In this document: positions 1 to 6,629 of the stretch, piece by piece
Layout: each line of letters starts with the position of its first letter
How positions within the stretch are numbered: position 1 is the first letter of the stretch
Assembly (NCBI GenBank): GCA_964012875.1
Contig: CAXGUU010000034.1
Span: 1 to 17,748, forward strand
DNA length: 17,748 bases
Origin: CAXGUU01 sp964012875
GTDB lineage: Bacteria > Pseudomonadota > Gammaproteobacteria > Ga0077536
Direction: 5' to 3'
Made by a program: the position numbers and the translations under genes
The notes under the pieces: generated by a model
What the model saw: the letters and a program-made list of their open reading frames with translations, nothing else
Told to the model about the DNA's origin: nothing
Database searches by the model: none

Positions 1-57
1 GTCAGAAACGTCTTCGCCGAAGCGAAGCATTCCGTTTACAAGGCCTTGCAGCAATAA
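1..57 (+). CDS. 3' end of an unidentified gene (partial)
   Basis: The first 54 bases read as an open frame of 18 codons ending VYKALQQ, followed by a TAA stop at 55-57. Codon use is plausible for the genome, and a strong hairpin follows directly, as expected behind a real gene. The fragment is too short to assign a family. It converges on the LLM monooxygenase gene. Confidence 0.5.
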   Translation, partial: VRNVFAEAKHSVYKALQQ

Positions 58-66
58 GCGCCGCGG

Positions 67-93
67 GGTACTGCCGCCGACTACGGCAGTACC
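67..93. terminator. Bidirectional hairpin between convergent genes
   Basis: A perfect 10-bp stem (GGTACTGCCG at 67-76 pairing with CGGCAGTACC at 84-93) encloses a 7-nt loop. It lies in the 72-bp gap between the end of the partial plus-strand gene (57) and the end of the minus-strand monooxygenase (130). No long U tract follows on either strand, so it is an imperfect intrinsic terminator. Its position still suggests that it ends transcripts from both sides. Confidence 0.6.
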
Positions 94-129
94 TCCTGCG
101 ATGCTGACGTCCGCTTAATGCCAGTTGGC

Positions 130-1236
130 CTAAGCTGCCTGCAGGTTAAGCGGTGCTGGCTCTGCCAGCGGGGTCGTTTCCCACTTCTTCAGTTCCGGCA
201 GGACGTACTCGGCAAAGCAACGCATGTTGCGCTCGGCATCCTTGAATGGCATGCCGGCATAACTCATATTGCACATGATTGCGTTGGGATTGATCATCTC
301 GCGAATAAATTCGATTTTCTCCAAGACTTGCTTGGGCGTGCCCCAGGGCATGAGATCGGTAAAATCCTTAGCGGCACCGTCCATCCCCTGCGTGGCGATA
401 TATTTCCCGACGTTTTTGTAAAACTCGTAATCCTTATGGGTGCCAAAACGCTCATGGGTCATTTCGTAGTGCTTCATGGCCGTGTGGTAGTACTTTGAAA
501 TCCATTCGTAAGCCATGGCCTCGGCGCGCCCGGCATCCTTGTCCACGAAGAAGAATCCACCGCAAAAGGGCTGTGGCGGCTCACACTCGTTTTCCTTGAT
601 ATAGACATCACGGTAGACAGCAAAGTCTTGTTTGACCACGTCCCAAGGTTTTTGCGGAATCACCAGCAAGCCGACGCCCAGCCTCGCCATGATTGGCATC
701 GACTCGGGCGAAACTGCCGCTGCATAGGAGCGTCCTCTGAACGACTTGAAGGGTAACGGGCGAATATCTCGTTTCGGTTGCTGGGTCTTCTCGCCACCTT
801 CGAGGTAGCCCTGCTCCAGGCCATTGAGCAACAGTTCCGCGTACTCCACAAAGCGTTCACGGCCCTCGCCCTGATCGATCCGGAAGCCCGAGAATTCGAC
901 ATTGCCGAGACCGCGTCCGAGGCCCAGTATCATGCGACCACCGGAGAGGTGGTCGAGCATCGAAATCTGCTCGGCCACGCGCATCGGATCGTGCCACGGC
1001 AGAACAATGACACTCGAGCCGAGTTTGACCTTTTTGGTACGCCCGGCCATGTAGGTCAGGAACTGTACAACGTCCGGACACATGGTGTAGTCCGTAAAGT
1101 GATGTTCGATACCCCACACGGAATCAAACCCCAGGGGTTCCGCGAGTTCTGCCAACCGTACTTCTTCCCGATAAACCTCGGTATCGGGCAGCCTGTTGTC
1201 CGGGTTCTGAAAAATTGGGGTGTAACCGACGTGCAT
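130..1236 (-). CDS. LLM-class flavin-dependent monooxygenase
   Basis: This 368-residue protein is a bacterial luciferase-like (LLM) flavin monooxygenase of TIM-barrel type. These enzymes use FMNH2 or F420 to oxidise small substrates. Typical features are EHHFTDY near residues 44-50, a segment around 79-90 with LPWHDPMRVAEQ, and SGGR followed by GLGRG near 98-109, which usually binds the flavin phosphate. Length is normal for the family. The ATG at 1236 is preceded by GGAG (1244-1247) with a 7-nt spacer, which supports this start. It is divergent from the SDR/thiolase/MaoC run, with 133 bp between the starts, so it may belong to the same catabolic unit. The substrate cannot be read from the sequence. 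The family call is firm; the link to the neighbouring pathway is inference. Confidence 0.93.
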   Translation of the reverse strand: MHVGYTPIFQNPDNRLPDTEVYREEVRLAELAEPLGFDSVWGIEHHFTDYTMCPDVVQFLTYMAGRTKKVKLGSSVIVLPWHDPMRVAEQISMLDHLSGGRMILGLGRGLGNVEFSGFRIDQGEGRERFVEYAELLLNGLEQGYLEGGEKTQQPKRDIRPLPFKSFRGRSYAAAVSPESMPIMARLGVGLLVIPQKPWDVVKQDFAVYRDVYIKENECEPPQPFCGGFFFVDKDAGRAEAMAYEWISKYYHTAMKHYEMTHERFGTHKDYEFYKNVGKYIATQGMDGAAKDFTDLMPWGTPKQVLEKIEFIREMINPNAIMCNMSYAGMPFKDAERNMRCFAEYVLPELKKWETTPLAEPAPLNLQAA

Positions 1237-1369
1237 GCTTGATCTCCGTAAAACGTGAAAGGCGAACCGGGATGCAAGGCTATCGTGCCGACGCCGCTAA
1301 CGGAAGTCCGGATGCGCGAATCAGCCGATGGCCGATATACTTGCCTCATCCATTCAAGGGGGAATAAAG
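1237..1369. promoter_or_regulatory. Divergent promoter region, LLM / SDR operon
   Basis: This 133-bp gap separates two divergent genes and should hold promoters for both. On the plus strand, TATACT at 1336-1341 matches five of six -10 consensus bases, but no convincing -35 box lies 16-18 bp upstream. A strong Shine-Dalgarno, AAGGGGG (1356-1362), sits 7 nt before the SDR ATG at 1370. An in-frame ATG at 1328 lies upstream of the proposed -10 box and has no ribosome site. No operator palindrome was recognised. Confidence 0.35.
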
Positions 1370-2029
1370 ATGCTTACTGATAAAACAGTGATCATCACGG
1401 GCGCCAACGGCGCGCTCGGCCGTGCCGCTGTCGCTGTGGCCGCCGGCCACGGTGCCAGAGTTATCGAATTCGACATGTCCTTCGACGCCGATGCAGAAAA
1501 CCGCTACCTAGTGGATCTGACGCGGCCGGAGGTTATTGCCGGCTGCGTCGGCCAAATGGATCGCATCCACGCCGTGCTCAACATCGCCGGTGGCTTTGAC
1601 ATGGGCCCGGCGGTCCATGAGACCGGGGACGCAGCCTGGGACCACATGTACCAAATGAATGTCGTGACCATGCGCAACATGGTCAGCGCAGTCGTTCCGC
1701 GCATGCTTGAGAACGGCGGCAGTATCGTCAATGTCGGCGCACTATCCGCACGCGAGGGCCAGGCGAACATGGGGGCCTACGTCGCGGCAAAGAGCACCGT
1801 GATGCGGCTCACCGAGACGATGGCCAAAGAATTACGCAAGAAAAACATTAACGTTAACGCGGTCCTGCCCAGCATCATTGACACACCGACTAACCGGAAG
1901 GATATGCCTGATGCCGATTTTTCTAAGTGGGTGCCGCCGGAAGATCTGGCGGAAGTGATGTGCTTTCTGGCATCGGAACGCGCGCGCTCGATTCACGGCG
2001 CGCTGGTACCCGTGTGCGGGCTGTCGTGA
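1370..2029 (+). CDS. Short-chain dehydrogenase/reductase (SDR)
   Basis: A 219-residue classical SDR, an NAD(P)-dependent oxidoreductase of alcohols or ketones. The Rossmann motif TGANGALG is at residues 10-17 and NIAGG at 71-75. The catalytic tetrad is visible as Asn97, Ser126, Tyr137 and Lys141 (YVAAK). The start at 1370 is chosen because AAGGGGG lies 7 nt upstream and the Rossmann strand begins at once. An in-frame ATG at 1328 would add 14 residues with no ribosome site. It is first in a five-gene run, 16 bp before the thiolase gene. In that setting it may oxidise a hydroxyacyl-CoA or reduce the aldehyde or ketone released by the retro-aldolase; this role is inferred. It is slightly shorter than the usual 245-260 residues. 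Confidence 0.92.
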   Translation: MLTDKTVIITGANGALGRAAVAVAAGHGARVIEFDMSFDADAENRYLVDLTRPEVIAGCVGQMDRIHAVLNIAGGFDMGPAVHETGDAAWDHMYQMNVVTMRNMVSAVVPRMLENGGSIVNVGALSAREGQANMGAYVAAKSTVMRLTETMAKELRKKNINVNAVLPSIIDTPTNRKDMPDADFSKWVPPEDLAEVMCFLASERARSIHGALVPVCGLS

Positions 2030-2045
2030 GTATGGGGAGTAAAGA

Positions 2046-3194
2046 ATGAGTTTGAATAATAAGGCGGTCGTCAGCGGCGTTGGCGAGACGACCTACCAGC
2101 GCGACACCGATCGCAGTCAGCTGGCACTGACGCTGGAAGCGGCGCTGGCGGCCATCGCTGATGCCGGCCTTGAACCCAAGGAAATCGACGGCGTTATTCC
2201 TTATGGTGCGGGCGGCATCGTGGCGGAAGATTTCGTCACCAACTTCGGCCTGCCGGACTTGCGTTATTCGGCAACCACCCCCATGGGTGGCGCGAGCCCG
2301 GTCGCGGCTCTGCAAACCGCCACCATGGCCGTGGCATCGGACGTCGCCAGTCACGTGCTTGTGCCGCTAGGCCGCGGCAGTATTTCGGGCGGGCGCATCA
2401 CCCAGCGCCTCGCTGCCATGCCGCAGATGCATGTGGTCGGCGAATACGAAATGCCATTGGGGACGAATGCCCCGGCGCAATTTTACGCGCACATGGCGCG
2501 GCGCCACATGGAGACCTACGGTACCACCAGCGATCAGTTCGCCGAGGTTGCGATGACCTGCCGGCAGAACGCGCAAATGAACGAGCGCGCCATGATGAGG
2601 AAGCCCATGACCCTGGAGGACCATCACGCTTCGCGCATGATTGCCGATCCGTTGCGGCTGTTCGATTGCTGCTTGGAGAGCTGCGGTGGCGCAGCCGTTG
2701 TCGTCAGCGCCGCCGAGCGCGCGAGCGACCTGAAGCACAGACCTGTTTACATTGGCGGCGTTGCGGAAGGCCACCCGGATTCTCCCAGCGCCATTACGCA
2801 TCGTCCTGAATTAACGCGCCTAGGCATTGCCAAGGCCGCGCCCGTGGCCTTTGAGATGGCGGGCGTCACCCACGACGATATCGATGTCGCCGAAGTCTAC
2901 GACTGCTTCACTTATATTGTCATCTGCCAGTTGGAAGACATGGGCTTTTGCAAAAAGGGCGAAGGCGGCGATTTTGTCTCAAACGGCCGCATCGCACTCA
3001 ACGGCGATTTGCCAATCAACACCCACGGCGGCCTGCTGTCGGAGGCGCACATTGCCGGCATGAATCACATCGTCGAACTCGTGCGGCAGTTGCGCGGCGA
3101 CTGTGGTGAACGGCAGGTCAAGGATGCCGAGGTCGGGCTGGTGACAGGCTTTGGCGATCTGGGCGACGGTTCAATTGCGGTGATGCATCGATGA
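2046..3194 (+). CDS. Thiolase-like protein, SCP2/Ltp2 type (probable acyl-CoA retro-aldolase)
   Basis: The 382-residue protein has the thiolase fold of the lipid-transfer-protein branch. Where true thiolases carry the nucleophilic Cys (C-x-S) there is MGGAS at 80-84, so the acylated cysteine is absent. The C-terminal signatures remain: VYDCFTY (284-290), LEDMGFC with GEGG (296-308), HGG (327-329) and SEAHIAG (332-338). Proteins of this kind, such as steroid-degrading Ltp2, pair with a DUF35 protein and cleave a beta-hydroxyacyl-CoA by retro-aldol reaction. The DUF35 gene follows with an ATGA overlap, implying translational coupling and a complex. GGGGAG at 2034-2039 precedes the ATG by 6 nt. 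The fold is sure. The retro-aldolase activity is inferred from the missing Cys and the context, and the substrate is unknown. Confidence 0.88.
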   Translation: MSLNNKAVVSGVGETTYQRDTDRSQLALTLEAALAAIADAGLEPKEIDGVIPYGAGGIVAEDFVTNFGLPDLRYSATTPMGGASPVAALQTATMAVASDVASHVLVPLGRGSISGGRITQRLAAMPQMHVVGEYEMPLGTNAPAQFYAHMARRHMETYGTTSDQFAEVAMTCRQNAQMNERAMMRKPMTLEDHHASRMIADPLRLFDCCLESCGGAAVVVSAAERASDLKHRPVYIGGVAEGHPDSPSAITHRPELTRLGIAKAAPVAFEMAGVTHDDIDVAEVYDCFTYIVICQLEDMGFCKKGEGGDFVSNGRIALNGDLPINTHGGLLSEAHIAGMNHIVELVRQLRGDCGERQVKDAEVGLVTGFGDLGDGSIAVMHR

Positions 3195-3619
3195 GTACAA
3201 CCAGCGACCAGCAACTACCAGACAAACCACGGCCGGAGCCGAGCCCGATGTCGGCGCCGTATTGGGACTTTCTTAAACAACACCAGTTGCGCGTACAGAA
3301 ATGCAGCAACTGCGGAACGCTGCGTCATTACCCGCGCCCGCTGTGCGACAGGTGCTATTCATTCGATTACGAGTGGCAGGAGATATCGCGTGAAGGAACG
3401 GTCCATAGCTGGGCCGTCAGTCACCATGCCTTTCATCCAGGCTTTAAACGGGAGGCCCCCTACCTGACAGTGACCGTCGACATGAATGACGGCGTCCGCA
3501 TGCATGCGCCCCTGCAGGGCCCGCCAGATACCCCGCTTCAGATCGGCACGCGGGTCACGCTCGAGTTTGACGACATTGACGGCGAACTCACTGTACCCTG
3601 CTTTCGCCTGGGGGACTAG
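3191..3619 (+). CDS. DUF35 / Zn-ribbon OB-fold protein, thiolase partner
   Basis: A 142-residue protein with an N-terminal rubredoxin-like zinc ribbon (Cys38-x2-Cys41 and Cys52-x2-Cys55) followed by an OB-fold domain (about 65-140). This is the DUF35 architecture. In actinobacterial steroid degradation the same domain is fused to MaoC (ChsH2) and holds Ltp2; here it is a separate small gene. Its ATG overlaps the thiolase stop by four bases. Its stop is a TAG whose TA is the left target copy of the inserted element at 3617-3886. Without the element the stop would be TAA at the same codon, so the protein appears intact. It likely delivers or positions the acyl-CoA for the upstream thiolase-like enzyme, by family analogy. 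Confidence 0.9.
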   Translation: MSTTSDQQLPDKPRPEPSPMSAPYWDFLKQHQLRVQKCSNCGTLRHYPRPLCDRCYSFDYEWQEISREGTVHSWAVSHHAFHPGFKREAPYLTVTVDMNDGVRMHAPLQGPPDTPLQIGTRVTLEFDDIDGELTVPCFRLGD

Positions 3620-3886
3620 AAGCGGTCTCAAGAATAATTGCGCTAGCGCCGACGGCCGTTTTTGTGCAGTTCAAGGCGCGAGGAGCATGGTTTAGCATAG
3701 CTAAATGAGGGACGAGCAACGCAGAAATGTGCGAAAACAACCATCGGCCCTCCGGGTTGGGCCTGAAAAGCCCGTCTACAGCGTTGCGGCACTTGGCAAT
3801 AGAAGCACGATTCCCTGCGCACCGCGCCTTGTAGCTGTGCTTTTCAGGCGCCAACGCTACCGCAATTATTCTTGAGACCCCTTCTA
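3617..3886. mobile_element. MITE-like palindromic element with TA target duplication
   Basis: The ends are inverted repeats of 24 bp, 3619-3642 and 3861-3884, differing at one base (GAAGCGGTCTC against GAAGGGGTCTC). Both are flanked by TA (3617-3618 and 3885-3886). The interior is a looser palindrome: CAAGGCGCG on the left mirrors an arm on the right, TTTAGC-ATA-GCTAAA forms a perfect hairpin, and GGCCC/GGGCC closes the centre near 3754. No transposase frame is present, so it would be a non-autonomous element. TA targets are typical of IS630/Tc1-mariner MITEs. Similar sequences seem familiar to me from gammaproteobacterial genomes, but I cannot verify this. It lies between two genes of one operon. 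Confidence 0.75.
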
Positions 3887-3889
3887 ATC

Positions 3890-4345
3890 ATGAGCGAACT
3901 CATCACCGACGACATCAGGCAATGGATTGGACGTTCGTCGCCGTCCATTGAGTTTGAGGTCAGCCGTCGCGACATCATCAAATATTCCATCGCGACGGAA
4001 CAACAACAGGACAAATATCTCAGTGGCGATGAAGCGCCGCCGATGTTTTTATTCGGCGCCGACCGCCCCTTGAGTCGCCTGGATGAACTCGGTCCTGACG
4101 GTTTACGTCGCGACGGATTAATGCCTGAACTGCCGCTCAAGCGCGTTATGGCCGGCGGCATCAAGCAGCGCTATCACCGTTCGATCAAACCGGGCGACAG
4201 GCTCACCATTACCCGCACCATCGCCGACATCTTTGAAAAGCAAGGTTCGAGCGGACCACTAATCTTCATTGTCTATGACCTTACGGTCGTCGACGACAAC
4301 GATGAACTGGTCATGCGGGAAACACAGACAAGAATCAATCGGTAG
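3890..4345 (+). CDS. MaoC N-type hot-dog protein (enoyl-CoA hydratase subunit)
   Basis: A 151-residue protein of the MaoC_dehydrat_N / FAS1-dehydratase type. It has the N-terminal helix and ILE/FSR-like segment (about 15-45), the APPMFLFG loop (49-56) and a basic strand with the GDRLTITRT motif (102-110). This half lacks the catalytic Asp/His pair and usually forms a heterodimer with a catalytic MaoC half, here the next gene. The ATG at 3890 is preferred because the family motif starts right after it. A TTG start at 3872 would extend the protein into the inserted element. There is no Shine-Dalgarno ahead of 3890 today. Deleting the element with one TA brings GGGGGA to 6 nt before the ATG. Expression may be altered; the reading frame is intact. 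Confidence 0.85.
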   Translation: MSELITDDIRQWIGRSSPSIEFEVSRRDIIKYSIATEQQQDKYLSGDEAPPMFLFGADRPLSRLDELGPDGLRRDGLMPELPLKRVMAGGIKQRYHRSIKPGDRLTITRTIADIFEKQGSSGPLIFIVYDLTVVDDNDELVMRETQTRINR

Positions 4346-4350
4346 ATCAA

Positions 4351-4761
4351 ATGCCAGCAATCGAAAACCTGAAGGTCGGTGACCCGCTGCCAGAGCGCGA
4401 ACACCTGGCGACGAACGTGTCCCTGTTTCTCTACAACGCCGCGGTGTGGAATGCGCACCGCATCCATTACGACGAGCCCTACACGACCGATGTCGAAAAT
4501 CACCCCGGCGTCATCATCGATGGCCCGCTCCAGGGCGACTGGCTCAACCAAACGGTCGTTAACTGGCTCGGCGATAACGGCACCCTGCTCGAATTCGAAT
4601 ACTCCAACCGACGCGCGTCCGTACTCGGAGAAACGCTCACCTCAGGTGGTTCAATCACCGCCATTGATGGCAGCGAAGTCACGCTGGATCTGTTCATCCG
4701 CAACGAAAAAGACGAAGTCACCACCCCTGGCAGCGCCCGCGTCCGGTTTCGCGAGGACTAG
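4351..4761 (+). CDS. MaoC-type hydratase, catalytic subunit
   Basis: A 136-residue hot-dog protein with the hydratase motif NAHRIHYDEPY at 34-44, which carries the catalytic His and Asp expected for (R)-type enoyl-CoA hydration. The second half shows the HPGVIIDGP loop (51-59) and a C-terminal beta sheet ending in VRFRED. It starts 5 bp after the MaoC-N stop, with only a weak ribosome site, consistent with coupling. Together the two small genes match the two halves of a heteromeric MaoC hydratase such as ChsH1-ChsH2. The likely reaction is water addition to a 2-enoyl-CoA, giving the beta-hydroxyacyl-CoA that the thiolase-like protein could cleave. The substrate is unknown. It is the last gene of the run and converges on the sulfide dehydrogenase operon. 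Confidence 0.86.
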   Translation: MPAIENLKVGDPLPEREHLATNVSLFLYNAAVWNAHRIHYDEPYTTDVENHPGVIIDGPLQGDWLNQTVVNWLGDNGTLLEFEYSNRRASVLGETLTSGGSITAIDGSEVTLDLFIRNEKDEVTTPGSARVRFRED

Positions 4762-4818
4762 ACCCAAGCTACACCACGGCGCGATAGGCCCGCTCTACCA
4801 GACAGATCTTCGGAACGA

Positions 4819-4962
4819 AGAAAGTGCGCTCAAAATTCGTGGCGGCAGGCGAGACAAGATAAACATCGTCGAAAAAGCGGAGTTTACCTATGGGTAAATC
4901 AGCATTTTGAGAGGATGTTTAACGCCGTTTCGACAACGCCACGAATTTTGAGCGTACTTTCT
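4819..4962. repeat. 144-bp palindromic element in convergent junction
   Basis: The arms 4819-4844 and 4937-4962 are inverted repeats of 26 bp with one mismatch (AGAAAGTRCGCTCAAAATTC...). Further inside, TAAACATC matches on both arms, and the exact centre is TTTACC-TATG-GGTAAA (4883-4898). The whole is a single long imperfect palindrome with no coding capacity. It looks like a small MITE or REP-type repeat. The right end overlaps the TAG stop of the flavoprotein gene (4961-4963). As a long hairpin between convergent genes it could end transcription from both sides. The remaining 57 bp (4762-4818) show nothing recognisable. Confidence 0.7.
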
Positions 4963-6250
4963 AGCCCCAGATGTCGGCGGTGATGGCCTTGTACCACCCC
5001 CTCGCATACCGCGCCTCAAGACCGCGAAATGCCGCGTCAGCAGCCATCGGACTTACGCCGCCCGCACCTTCAACCGGCAAAATCGCGCCCGTTTCTGCGC
5101 GGTAAACCGCGCTGACCGAGATACCGTACTCCGGGCCGACCAGGCTGTAACAGGTATTCGCATACGAAGGTTGCAGCACGTCACGACCGTCGAAACTGTT
5201 CACAATAGCCGCGGCGCAGACTTTGGCCTGGCTGTTGGCTGCGAACCCGGACTTCGGCATTTTCCCGGCGATGGCGGCGTCCCCGATGACATGCACGCCC
5301 GGAACCAGTGAAGACTCGAACGTGACTTGGTCAACCGGACACCACCCCTGGACGTCGGTTAAACCGTTACTTCTCGCGATCACACCGGCGTGTTGTGGCG
5401 GTATGAAATTGATGACATCACCTTTGTGTTCGGTGAACCCGGACTCCGTGACCAGCGTGCGATCGTGGGCCCTGACCTGCTCCACGATGCCGCCTTGAGA
5501 ACCGGCCACCCACTCGATCATGTCGCCGTACAGATTTTTCCAGCCTTGTTGAAACAAACCCTGTTTGGAAAATTTATCCTTGGCATCCAGAAGCAGGATC
5601 TTGGATTTCGGCTTGTGCTGTTTTAAATAGTGGGCGATCAAGCTAGCCCGTTCGTAAGGCCCCGGCGGGCACCTGAATGGGTTGGCCGGCACGGCCAAGA
5701 TGACGACGCCGCCATCGGGCATCGCCTCCAGCTGCCGGCGCAGTAGCAGTGTCTGTTTGCCCGCTTTCCAGGCATGCGGCAGGACTTCGGCGGCGACTCG
5801 CTCATAGCCCGGCACCGCGTCGAACCTGAGGTCGATTCCGGGCGACAAGACCAGTCGGTCATAGGTGACATGCTGACCACCCGCCAAGTGCACGCGACGC
5901 CGATCCGCGTCTATGTCAGAAGCGATCCCATGTTGCACGCGAACACCGGCTTGGCGCAGGCCGTCGTACCCGTGAGTGATCGAGGCCATATCATCAAGCC
6001 CCGCCAGCACCAGATTACTGAACGGACAGGTAACGAATACCGGTGAGCGTTCAATCAACAATACATCGAGACTCGCGTCCAGCGATTTCAGGTAGCGCGC
6101 GCAGGTCGCACCGCCAAAGCCGCCGCCGACAATCACCACGCGCGGGCCATCCGCGCCTATCACATGTGGTCCAATTGCAGTGCCGGCAAAAGCGGCCGTC
6201 ACAGCCAGAAAACGTCGCCGGCTGAAACCGAATCTTTTTGCCGAATTCAC
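4961..6250 (-). CDS. fccB: Sulfide dehydrogenase flavoprotein subunit (FccB-type FCSD)
   Basis: A 429-residue FAD protein of the flavocytochrome c sulfide dehydrogenase family, which oxidises sulfide in the periplasm and passes electrons to a cytochrome c. A Tat signal (SRRRFLAV, 10-17) leads to the FAD motif VGGGFGG (41-47). The redox-active disulfide cysteines fit FRCPPGPYE (Cys194) and WCPVD (Cys304). VHVIGDA (319-325) is the second FAD motif, and the C-terminus ITADIWG is typical. The GTG at 6250 is chosen because AAGGA lies 8 nt upstream; the longer GTG start at 6271 would overlap the cytochrome gene. It begins 2 bp after the cytochrome stop, so the two are co-translated. The TAG stop overlaps the repeat at 4819-4962. 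SoxF-like proteins belong to the same family and cannot be excluded. Confidence 0.92.
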   Translation of the reverse strand: MNSAKRFGFSRRRFLAVTAAFAGTAIGPHVIGADGPRVVIVGGGFGGATCARYLKSLDASLDVLLIERSPVFVTCPFSNLVLAGLDDMASITHGYDGLRQAGVRVQHGIASDIDADRRRVHLAGGQHVTYDRLVLSPGIDLRFDAVPGYERVAAEVLPHAWKAGKQTLLLRRQLEAMPDGGVVILAVPANPFRCPPGPYERASLIAHYLKQHKPKSKILLLDAKDKFSKQGLFQQGWKNLYGDMIEWVAGSQGGIVEQVRAHDRTLVTESGFTEHKGDVINFIPPQHAGVIARSNGLTDVQGWCPVDQVTFESSLVPGVHVIGDAAIAGKMPKSGFAANSQAKVCAAAIVNSFDGRDVLQPSYANTCYSLVGPEYGISVSAVYRAETGAILPVEGAGGVSPMAADAAFRGLEARYARGWYKAITADIWG

Positions 6251-6252
6251 GA

Positions 6253-6552
6253 TTAGCGTCCTTTCAACCACTTCGCAATGAGCCTGATTTCATCACCGGT
6301 ATAGCCGGCAGCGAGCCGCCCCATGATGGTCGACTCACGGGTGCTAGCTTTGAACTGGTCCAGAGCTTCGGTGATGCTGGCAACCGTATGGGGTTCGAGC
6401 GACGGAATGCCCTTGATAGAAGCACTCGTCAACGAATGGCAGTTCAGGCAGACCGCACCGAGCAAAAAGCCACGATTCAGTTCCTCGGCCGCAACAGGAA
6501 CGCTCGCCATTAACCAAAGCAGTGTGAATGTGGCAAGACCATTACATAGCAT
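6253..6552 (-). CDS. Monohaem cytochrome c, partner of FCSD flavoprotein
   Basis: A 99-residue exported cytochrome c. A Sec signal peptide (about 1-22, ending SVPVAA) is followed by the haem motif CLNCH (35-39) and the distal ligand Met77 in TIMGRLAAGYT, then a C-terminal helix DEIRLIAKWL. That pattern is usual for the small cytochrome subunit paired with FccB. The ATG at 6552 is preferred: GGAGGAG lies 6 nt upstream, whereas the ATG at 6567 would make that site part of the coding sequence. Only one haem site is present, unlike the dihaem FccA of Allochromatium. It should accept electrons from sulfide oxidation and hand them to a soluble cytochrome or oxidase. Confidence 0.9.
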   Translation of the reverse strand: MLCNGLATFTLLWLMASVPVAAEELNRGFLLGAVCLNCHSLTSASIKGIPSLEPHTVASITEALDQFKASTRESTIMGRLAAGYTGDEIRLIAKWLKGR

Positions 6553-6629
6553 TGCCAGCTCCTCCATTCCCGGACCCGAATACTACAGCAGATAGACAAG
6601 CGTAAAACGTGCACCCGGTGGCATCACTT

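Noticed and set aside
67..93. Hairpin considered as a CRISPR-like or attachment site
   Set aside because: It occurs once, has no spacers and sits between convergent gene ends, which fits a terminator.
778..1242. 154-codon plus-strand frame opposite the LLM monooxygenase
   Set aside because: It is a shadow of the high-GC gene on the other strand and would block the divergent promoter region; no recognisable domain.
3588..3884. Minus- and plus-strand frames of 60-90 codons inside the palindromic element
   Set aside because: They run across the palindrome with no transposase motif and reflect symmetry, not coding. The element is best seen as non-autonomous.
3872..3889. TTG start giving an 18-base N-terminal extension of MaoC-N
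   Set aside because: The extension would be encoded by the inserted element, and the reconstructed empty site points to the ATG at 3890.
4379..4897. 172-codon plus-strand frame overlapping MaoC and running into the repeat
   Set aside because: It is in another frame from the clear MaoC hydratase, is Arg/Ser/Thr/Pro-rich in the usual way for frame-shifted GC-rich DNA, and has no domain.
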